From: Heyndrickxia sporothermodurans
Lineage (GTDB): Bacteria > Bacillota > Bacilli > Bacillales > Bacillaceae_C
Assembly: GCF_016785185.1 (NCBI RefSeq)
Contig: NZ_JAEKDY010000055.1
Length of the DNA stretch: 20,794 bases
Direction: 5' to 3' (one strand)
Part shown: piece by piece, positions 14,915 to 20,794 of the stretch
Numbering within the stretch: the stretch's first letter is position 1
How the letters are laid out: the number at the start of each line of letters is the position of its first letter
Translations under genes and position numbers: made by a program
The notes under the pieces: model-generated
Databases searched by the model: none
Told to the model about the DNA's origin: nothing
Seen by the model: only the letters and a program-made list of their open reading frames with translations

Positions 14915-16180
14915 ATGGTGGACTTAATAAAATTAAGAAGAGATTTTCATCAACATCCGGAAGTTGGCTTTACTGAATTCAGAACAGCCGGAAAAGTCGT
15001 AGAATTATTGAAGTCATTTAATATTAAGGTGAAATATGGCAAAGAAGTAATGGACGGACCATCTCGCAGAGGAGTCCCTGATAAGGAAATTCTTGACCAG
15101 GCTTATGAGCGAGCTTTAAAAGATGGAGCCAACCCTGAAATCATTGAAAAAATGAAAGGTGGATATACGGCCGTTATCGGTGAAATTGAAGGGAACCAGC
15201 TGGGTCCTGTAGTAGCCTTTCGTTTTGACATGGATGCTTTGCCTATTTTAGAAAGCGATGAGGCTGATCATGTGCCCGCAGCTAAGAAATTTCGCTCGAA
15301 ATACAAAGGAAATATGCATGCATGTGGTCATGATGGCCATACTACAACCGGAATCGGTCTAGCCGAGAAATTAAGAAATGGTGACTTTCCCGGAAAAGTA
15401 AAACTGATTTTCCAACCCGCAGAAGAAGGCGTAAGAGGAGCTTATTCCATTGTAGAAAAAGGGGTTCTCGACGATGTGGATTATCTTTATTGCTATCATT
15501 TGGGGACTGGAGTACCGCTTGGTGAATTCCACGGTGGAACGGGTGGATTTTTAGCAACGACGAAATTACGAGCTGATTTCACTGGAACGGCTGCCCATGC
15601 AGGAGCATCGCCCGAACATGGACGTAATGCCCTTCTAGCAGCTGCAACAGCAACATTAAATATTCATGCAATCCCACGTTATAGTGAAGCAGATACAAGG
15701 ATCAATGTGGGAGTGCTACAATCTGGGACTGCAGCCAACATCATTCCTGAACACGCCAAGCTCATTTTGGAAACGAGATCCTCATCTGAAAAAGTAAATA
15801 GAGAACTGGTTAAACGAGTAGAAAGCATCGTAAAAAGCAGTGCCGACATGCAAGGTGTGACTGCTGAAATAGAGGTGATTGGCGGAGCGATCCCAATCAA
15901 CTGTGATAAGGAACTTGTCGAACTTGCCCAACAGGAAGCACAGTATATTCCTGGATTTAAGACGATTTCACAAGGATCATCAGATAGTGCGTTAGGAAGT
16001 GAAGATGCATCCTACATGATTCGCAGAGTTCAAGAGAATGGTGGAAAAGCAACCTATATGGTTGTCGGTGTCGATCATCCCGCTCCCCATCACCATCCAA
16101 AATTTGATATACAGGAAGAAGCATTATTCAATGCGGTTTCATTATTAGAACGATTAGCACGAAGAACCTTAACTGAATAA
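14915..16180 (+). CDS. abgA: M20-family amidohydrolase, AbgA-like
   Basis: The protein has 421 aa (E. coli AbgA about 436). The start at ATG 14915 is chosen because the upstream GTG (14906) lies within the AAGGAGTG ribosome binding site. Metal-site motifs of the M20D group are present: FRFDMDALPI (Asp105/107), NMHACGHDGH (Cys137, His139), PAEEG (Glu170/171), YHLG (His195) and a C-terminal HPAPHHHPKFD. An insert near residues 45-80 (DGPSRRGVPDKEILDQAY) replaces the short loop of simple amidohydrolases and is typical of AbgA. With AbgB it would form the heteromeric p-aminobenzoyl-glutamate hydrolase. It lies 45 bases before abgB. Confidence 0.85.
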   Translation: MVDLIKLRRDFHQHPEVGFTEFRTAGKVVELLKSFNIKVKYGKEVMDGPSRRGVPDKEILDQAYERALKDGANPEIIEKMKGGYTAVIGEIEGNQLGPVVAFRFDMDALPILESDEADHVPAAKKFRSKYKGNMHACGHDGHTTTGIGLAEKLRNGDFPGKVKLIFQPAEEGVRGAYSIVEKGVLDDVDYLYCYHLGTGVPLGEFHGGTGGFLATTKLRADFTGTAAHAGASPEHGRNALLAAATATLNIHAIPRYSEADTRINVGVLQSGTAANIIPEHAKLILETRSSSEKVNRELVKRVESIVKSSADMQGVTAEIEVIGGAIPINCDKELVELAQQEAQYIPGFKTISQGSSDSALGSEDASYMIRRVQENGGKATYMVVGVDHPAPHHHPKFDIQEEALFNAVSLLERLARRTLTE

Positions 16181-16225
16181 AAGGTAGTAGTGGCAAAATA
16201 ATTCTTAAGGAGGCGTCTTGAAAGC

Positions 16226-17677
16226 ATGACTTCAATACATTTAAAGGAAATCGAAAAATTAGTTGATAATAAACAAAAGAATTTTGTGAAACTAGCTGAT
16301 AAAATTTGGGAACTAGCTGAGACAAGGTTCGAAGAATTTGAATCTGCCAAACTATTAACGAATGTTTTAGAGGAAGCAGGATTTGTTGTAGAAAAAGGCG
16401 TTGGAGGGATTGAAACAGCCTTCATAGCAACATTTGATCAAGGTGGACCAGTTGTTGGGATTTTAGGAGAATACGATGCTTTATCTGGTTTGAGCCAAGA
16501 ACGAAATGTCGCTGAAGCGAAGCCAATTGTCCCGAACGGAAATGGTCACGGTTGCGGCCACAATATGCTTGGAGTGGCAGGGATTTCCGCGGCAGTTGCA
16601 TTAAAAGACTTTCTTGAAGCAAATCCGCAAATAAAAGGTACGGTGAAATATTTTGGCTGTCCGGGTGAAGAAGGAGGATCAGGAAAAACCTTTATGGTTC
16701 GTGAAGGGGTGTTTGAAGGAATCGATGCTGCACTAACTTGGCATCCTGAATCTTATAGCGGAGTGTTCCACCAAAGCTCTCTTGCAAACTATCAAGTATA
16801 TTTCTCCTTTAAAGGGATTGCTTCTCATGCGGCAAATTCACCACATTTAGGCAGAAGTGCCTTGGATGCAGTGGAGCTCATGAATGTTGGTGTCAACTAT
16901 TTACGAGAGCATGTGATTCCGGAAGCGAGAATTCATTATGCCGTTACCAATACAGGTGGAATTTCACCTAACGTTGTTCAAGCTGATGCGGAAGTACTTT
17001 ATCTTATTCGTGCACCGAAAATTAGCCAAGTCATTGACATTTATAATCGAGTCATCAATATTGCCAAAGGGGCAGCATTAATGACCGAAACAGAAGTAGA
17101 AGTCCGTTTTGATAAAGCATGTTCGAATTATATTCCCAACGCGGTGCTTGGTGAAGTCATGGGGGAATATTTAGAAGAAGTCGGCTTTCCGCAATACACG
17201 GAAGAGGAATTGTCATTTGCCCGCAATGTAAAAGCCACCATTACGCCTGGAGATGTTGAGAATAAAATCAATGATATCAAAAATATAACGGGATACTCCG
17301 TTAAAAAAATTGAGAGTTTTCTTAAAGATAGTCCATTTATCGAAAAGGTCATTCCGTTTCATAAAACAAACGGAATTATGTTCGGCTCGACAGATGTAGG
17401 AGATGTGAGTTGGAATATTCCAACTGCCCAATTTTGGGGAAGAACCTTCGTCTTTGGAACCCCGTTACACACATGGCAAGTAGTTTCCCAAGGGGGATCA
17501 ACCATCGGCACGAAAGGAATGATCCAAGCAGCAAAAGTTCTTGCCGGAACAACCTTGCATCTCTTCGAACACCCAGAGCTTATCGACAAGGCAAAAGAAG
17601 AACTTGCTAGGGAAAAAGAAGGCAATGAATATATTCCACCGATTCCGAATGATGTAAAGCCATCAGCATTGAAATAG
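16226..17677 (+). CDS. abgB: M20-family amidohydrolase, AbgB-like
   Basis: The protein has 483 aa (E. coli AbgB 481). Motifs are ILGEYDALSGLSQ, then NGNGHGCGHNMLG (Cys110, His112), CPGEEGGSGK (Glu148/149), TWHPES (His173) and, near the C-terminus, HTWQVVSQGGSTIGTKGM. This is the second subunit of the AbgAB p-aminobenzoyl-glutamate hydrolase and also resembles aminoacylase-type proteins. AAGGAGGCG precedes the ATG by about 11 bases. It is the last gene of the operon and is followed by a hairpin. The gene order here is T-A-B, unlike E. coli A-B-T. Confidence 0.85.
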   Translation: MTSIHLKEIEKLVDNKQKNFVKLADKIWELAETRFEEFESAKLLTNVLEEAGFVVEKGVGGIETAFIATFDQGGPVVGILGEYDALSGLSQERNVAEAKPIVPNGNGHGCGHNMLGVAGISAAVALKDFLEANPQIKGTVKYFGCPGEEGGSGKTFMVREGVFEGIDAALTWHPESYSGVFHQSSLANYQVYFSFKGIASHAANSPHLGRSALDAVELMNVGVNYLREHVIPEARIHYAVTNTGGISPNVVQADAEVLYLIRAPKISQVIDIYNRVINIAKGAALMTETEVEVRFDKACSNYIPNAVLGEVMGEYLEEVGFPQYTEEELSFARNVKATITPGDVENKINDIKNITGYSVKKIESFLKDSPFIEKVIPFHKTNGIMFGSTDVGDVSWNIPTAQFWGRTFVFGTPLHTWQVVSQGGSTIGTKGMIQAAKVLAGTTLHLFEHPELIDKAKEELAREKEGNEYIPPIPNDVKPSALK

Positions 17678-17687
17678 GAAATGAAAG

Positions 17688-17722
17688 AAGCTAACTACTT
17701 ACCGTGATAGTGGTTAGCTTTT
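17688..17722 (+). terminator. Terminator of the abg operon
   Basis: AAGCTAAC (17688-17695) pairs with GTTAGCTT (17713-17720), with further ACT/AGT pairing inside. It ends in a short T-run, about 10 bases after the abgB stop. Confidence 0.65.
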
Positions 17723-17767
17723 GAAATTATTACCCTTATATGGACCATTATCATATAGAGTCCAATT

Positions 17768-18754
17768 GTGCTAGAAGAGATGACTCCGGAGGATAAGTAT
17801 TTTTACCTTTACCTGCTTACGAATCCGCATACTACTCAAATTGGAATCTATCGAATTACGAAGAAACAAATGGCGTTTGATCTGGGGTATTCGATTGAGA
17901 GTGTTCAATCGTTAATGGAGCGATTCGAAAAGCATCATCAGTTAATTCGTTACAATCCTGAAACGAGGGAACTGGCAATTAAGGATTGGGGAAAAGAGAA
18001 CCTCCAAAAAGGTGGAAAACCGGTCATGGATTGTATTGTTTCCGAATTGAAAGAGGTCGTGGATCCCTCACTTATCCAATATGTGTCGGAATCAATACAT
18101 AAGCAAGAGATTAGGGAGTTATATGAATCTTTTTATCAACAAAATGCAACGCACATTGAGATGGAAGAAAAAGATGTATGTATAGAAAACGATGCGTTAA
18201 CGACTCCCTATACGACAGGGGAACAAAATGAAGAGGATGAAAAAGACGTCTGCATACAATTTGACGATACGTTAACGACTCGTTTTACGACACGTGGGGA
18301 AAAAGAAAAACAAAAAGAAAAAGAAAAACAACAACAAAAAGATCTCTATCCAAGTATAGAGAATAATCCACACATAGAGAATCCGTCACTAAGTAATCCA
18401 AAAAACGATGATGTGATGGAAATTATGGAGTTTTGGGATGTAAACGGATTTGGCTTTACGAACGTAAATGCAAAAGAGCAGTTGTTGTCGTGGTTGGATA
18501 ATTCAAGTTTTCTACAACCGAAAGAAATGATCTTAAAAGCCATGAAAATAACGTGTGCCAATAACAAGCGAAAGCTGAATTATATCGTGGGGATTCTGAA
18601 AAACTGGGAAAATGAATCTTTACTAACCGTAGAAGAAGTTGAGTCGTATGATGAGAAACAAAAGCAATACAGACTATCAACCGATTCATTTCCTGCTGGA
18701 AGAGCGATTCCGAGGGAATTTGAATTCGATTTATCGGCAGGTGAAGATGGATGA
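17768..18754 (+). CDS. DnaD-like replication protein, 5'-truncated
   Basis: The open frame encodes up to 328 aa. The N-terminal 90 residues (EEMTPEDKYFYLYLLTN, then TKKQMAFDLGYSIESVQSLM) are the winged-helix replication-initiation region of DnaD-like proteins. Residues 217-291 (FWDVNGFGF...LNYIVGILKNWENESLLT) are a DnaD/DnaB helical domain that loads helicase in phage and plasmid-type replication modules. Relatives have about 15 more residues before LEEMTPEDKYF. Here an in-frame TAG (17756) precedes them and there is no ribosome binding site before the GTG at 17768. The ATG GAT GAG overlapping its stop opens a 7-codon ORF, as if a following helicase-loader gene has been lost. The linker carries a tandem repeat (see 18167-18310). 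Probably an immobile remnant. Confidence 0.65.
   Translation: MLEEMTPEDKYFYLYLLTNPHTTQIGIYRITKKQMAFDLGYSIESVQSLMERFEKHHQLIRYNPETRELAIKDWGKENLQKGGKPVMDCIVSELKEVVDPSLIQYVSESIHKQEIRELYESFYQQNATHIEMEEKDVCIENDALTTPYTTGEQNEEDEKDVCIQFDDTLTTRFTTRGEKEKQKEKEKQQQKDLYPSIENNPHIENPSLSNPKNDDVMEIMEFWDVNGFGFTNVNAKEQLLSWLDNSSFLQPKEMILKAMKITCANNKRKLNYIVGILKNWENESLLTVEEVESYDEKQKQYRLSTDSFPAGRAIPREFEFDLSAGEDG
18167..18310 (+). repeat. In-frame tandem repeat inside the DnaD-like gene
   Basis: Two diverged 72-base units (offset exactly 24 codons) encode EKDVCIENDALTTPYTTGEQ and EKDVCIQFDDTLTTRFTTRG. Their shared frame is EKDVCI..D..LTT..TT. It falls in the flexible linker between the N- and C-terminal domains, ahead of a Lys/Glu/Gln-rich stretch. 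Confidence 0.7.
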
Positions 18755-18874
18755 GTGTTATGGACAGTAAGTGAATGTTACGGGGTAGTCTATATCTACA
18801 AAAAACGGGAATTCAAAATCCTTCAAAAACTCATTATCTAGTAAAATCTAGCTTAACCAAAAGGAGTGGGAAAT

Positions 18875-19514
18875 TTGTATTTTTCAATAAACGCTTATAA
18901 ATATCTATTAGGTTTCGATAACACATATCGACTTTGTAAAGATGGTATTTGGATAACATTAGAAGAGTTCACATCGTTTGATGATACTAGGGACATGTTG
19001 TTTAAATCTTATGAAGATGCTAAGTTTTGGCTTGATTCAACTGGCAGAGTAATAATTAATGGAGTAGAAACAAGTACGATACCGAAAGTAGAAGGAAAAT
19101 TATTCGATGATGGTTATTCTTTTGAGATAGTTGCACATATGTACAACAAAACCGAAAAATCCAGTTATCACAAGACAACAATTAAAAAATGTATTAATCA
19201 ACGGTGACGATAACGTTTCCAATTCATTGGTGATTGATTATGAAGGGATGCCTAAACTAATTCAATTAGTAAATAGAACACCAAGCGCAATCGAAGAATA
19301 TCCAGTTAGATTTGAAACTTTTGCAGCTGGGAATGGATATGTAGGTTCAATAAGCGATTTAAATCACCTAGAGACAACTTACCAAGCATTATTAGAAGCC
19401 TGGGCTATGCATATCACGACTGGTCGCTCCTTTTATCGCGATTGTGTAAGTGGGGAAAATACGGAGGAAGAATTAATAGACGAAATTGAAAGTGAGATTA
19501 GCAATCTAGCATGA
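18875..19514 (+). pseudogene. Unknown gene frameshifted in an A6 run
   Basis: Two overlapping frames form one protein of about 212 aa if a single A is removed from the run AAAAAA at 19184-19189: ...YHKTTIK then NVLINGDDNVSNSLVIDYEG. The first half (YKYLLGFDNTYRLCKDGIWI, DAKFWLDSTG) and the second (RFETFAAGNGYVGSISDLNH, a tail rich in Glu) are soluble and acidic. I do not recognise the family. The start is TTG 18875, eight bases after AAGGAG; the GTG at 18866 lies inside that site. Either a pseudogene, a read error, or transcriptional slippage could explain the split. Confidence 0.6.
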
Positions 19515-19835
19515 AGTAAAACATGTACTATGACGATTGAATTATAAAATAGCATTAGATATGCATTTGTTTCACGGTACATTGCTTTTGAAAATTCAAA
19601 GTAATTAACACACCATTTATAGAAGTGACAGGAGCTAGTCGCATTTTCAAATTGGAGAATAAAACCTTTGCTAATTTGTATGTTAAATAGGTTGTTAATT
19701 TTTTACTCTGAAATGATAGAGACAATATGGAGTGAACTAAATAAAACTAAATGGAAAATTGCGAAAATATGTTAAAATTAAAATATAGAGATGGGAGGCA
19801 AAACGGATCAGATTATAGAACAGAGGTGATAGTCT
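19515..19835. other. AT-rich intergenic stretch without an identifiable gene
   Basis: Nothing longer than a short random frame is seen. Near 19760-19790 there are promoter-like AT tracts (TTGCGA followed by TAAAAT and AATATAG), spaced poorly. They may drive the membrane gene at 19836. No repeat, RNA gene or attachment site is recognisable. Confidence 0.4.
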
Positions 19836-20219
19836 TTGAAAATATTCTTATTAATTGTTTCTTACATTGTGTTAGATGTAATTAGTTCATTGATTTATGT
19901 TGGATTATTGTTGCTGCTTTTTATAACAATGAAAAAAGTTTTTAATATGAATGAAGAAAAGTGGAGCGCATTTTTTAAATATAGAAATGGAAAAGGCTTA
20001 TATTCTATAATGGTTTTTCCGTATTTATTAATGATTTCCATAATGTACCCAGTAACTATGTTTGGGTTTGATTTGATTAACTTTGATTATAGGGTTTTAG
20101 GCTATATAGCCGTGATTATGTTACCAACGCTCATTTTATTTTTAAAATTACCAAAGCTTAAAGAAAGTATAGTAATAAATACGAGGGAAGTTATTAAGCA
20201 AAACGGGCGCGATTATTAA
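19836..20219 (+). CDS. Small integral membrane protein of unknown function
   Basis: The protein has 127 aa and starts with TTG, placed after AGAGGTGATAG. Three hydrophobic segments are clear: 3-33 (IFLLIVSYIVLDVI...LLLLLFI), about 57-78 (YSIMVFPYLLMISIMYPV) and 87-105 (VLGYIAVIMLPTLILFL), with a basic C-terminal tail. I recognise no family. A hairpin overlapping the stop codon ends the transcript and converges on the minus-strand gene beyond it. Confidence 0.6.
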   Translation: MKIFLLIVSYIVLDVISSLIYVGLLLLLFITMKKVFNMNEEKWSAFFKYRNGKGLYSIMVFPYLLMISIMYPVTMFGFDLINFDYRVLGYIAVIMLPTLILFLKLPKLKESIVINTREVIKQNGRDY

Positions 20220-20232
20220 AAGATAACGCGCC
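20206..20232. terminator. Hairpin at the end of the membrane-protein gene
   Basis: GGCGCG (20206-20211) pairs with CGCGCC (20227-20232), extended inwards by TTAT/ATAA around a bulged A. It spans the TAA stop. The following bases are only moderately T-rich. A short GGATA/TATCC hairpin at 20257-20271 may serve the opposing gene. Confidence 0.5.
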
Positions 20233-20275
20233 TATTCTATGTTTGGGAAAATAATAGGATATGTTCTATCCACAA

Positions 20276-20611
20276 TTAATTTTCATCTTTCATTTTTCGA
20301 AAAACCAACCAATTGACTAGTCCAAAAAGTGCAAGGGGCAAAATAATAACCAGAACAAGAAAAGTTGGATTTTTACCCCCTTGGAACAATTCCTTCGTTT
20401 GTGGAATCCTTAATAATAAACCAAAAAAACCTAAACTGACAATATAAACAACGCCTCCATAGAAGTCTCGTTTCTTCTTGAATAAAACATAAACAATTGC
20501 CATGATGAGAATAATAAGAATGGCCATCCAATCAAATGGAGAACCTATTTTCACAATGCCTTGTTTTGGTGCACACAAATTAATTAAGATAAATAAGCCT
20601 AATGGAATCAT
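20276..20611 (-). CDS. Small membrane protein, 5' end probably damaged
   Basis: The open frame gives 111 aa with about four hydrophobic segments (PLGLFILINLC, WMAILIILIMAIVYVLF, VVYIVSLGFFGLLL, FLVLVIILPLALFGLVNWLVF) and no family I know. The ATG at 20611 has only a weak upstream GGATC. The same frame stays open upstream and reads KNNFQKIIKFFFVWILL before it, a natural membrane-protein N-terminus, to a TAA abutting an A7 run (complement of 20658-20664). Dropping one A joins it to ATG 20681, which has AAGGG at a good distance. That would give 134 aa. Alternatively an insertion element has replaced the true start codon. Confidence 0.5.
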   Translation of the reverse strand: MIPLGLFILINLCAPKQGIVKIGSPFDWMAILIILIMAIVYVLFKKKRDFYGGVVYIVSLGFFGLLLRIPQTKELFQGGKNPTFLVLVIILPLALFGLVNWLVFRKMKDEN

Positions 20612-20690
20612 GAGTAAGATCCATACAAAGAAAAATTTAATTATTTTTTGGAAATTGTTTTTTTATATGAATGAATTTCATAATTCTTAG

Positions 20691-20707
20691 CCCTTGTGTA
20701 TCAAGGG
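20691..20707. repeat. Small hairpin at the right edge, possible insertion-sequence end
   Basis: CCCTTG and CAAGGG form a 6-bp stem around TGTAT. On the plus strand, CTTGTATAATGG (near 20743-20754) offers a -10-like TATAAT facing out of the window. Together these resemble the leader end of an insertion element whose transposase would start beyond 20794. On the minus strand, the same hairpin would mask the AAGGG in front of ATG 20681. No transposase sequence is visible to decide. Confidence 0.3.
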
Positions 20708-20794
20708 GTTTAAGAGATAAAAAAAGAAGTACCTCCCCAAATCTTGTATAATGGTAGTTGACCAGTAAGCCCCCATTCAAACAACGCATATAAA

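Noticed and set aside
1..20794. CRISPR array, tRNA or rRNA genes
   Set aside because: No regularly spaced direct repeats, cloverleaf-type sequences or conserved rRNA blocks were seen on either strand.

Overview
The window is low-GC Firmicute chromosomal DNA, most likely from the family Bacillaceae. Three things point there: strong AAGGAGG-type ribosome binding sites with some GTG and TTG starts, an SdpR-like ArsR regulator, and a PbuE-type purine exporter behind an adenine-class purine riboswitch. I see no rRNA, tRNA or CRISPR array.

Positions 1-3368. The left edge carries the first two codons and the structured leader of a minus-strand gene, possibly an insertion sequence, then an sdpR-like regulator (minus) whose usual partner sdpI is not where it would be expected. 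A GNAT acetyltransferase (plus) follows and converges, through a two-way terminator, on a secreted M6 zinc metalloprotease (minus) that may start at a CTG codon. Positions 3369-3782 hold a probable eroded ORF and a 16-bp perfect terminator hairpin.

Positions 3783-9675. pbuE (minus) has its own promoter and riboswitch. Divergent from it is a two-gene operon: a 606-aa protein with an N-terminal SEC-C zinc motif and a C-terminal recombinase-core-binding-like segment, then a 162-aa unknown. After these come single plus-strand genes for a Uma2-family nuclease-like protein, a DJ-1/PfpI protein and a DUF1697 protein.

Positions 9964-11678. A macro-domain/HTH protein gene is interrupted by a one-base frameshift; a VWA-domain (MIDAS) protein lies beside it.

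Positions 11884-17677. This is the most coherent functional unit: a regulator of unusual architecture (N-terminal sensor-like region, degenerate GGDEF-like domain, winged helix), an AbgT-family transporter, and two M20 amidohydrolases resembling AbgA and AbgB. Together they look like uptake and cleavage of p-aminobenzoyl-glutamate or a related N-acyl amino acid. Repeated ATAGACAA boxes in front of abgT are a candidate operator.

Positions 17678-20794. This accessory region is decayed: a 5'-truncated DnaD-like replication protein with an internal 24-codon repeat, an unknown gene frameshifted at an A6 run, a small membrane protein, and another small membrane protein on the minus strand whose 5' end is broken at an A7 run or by an insertion element. 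Several of the lesions sit in homopolymers, so real pseudogenes and read errors cannot be told apart from this sequence alone.
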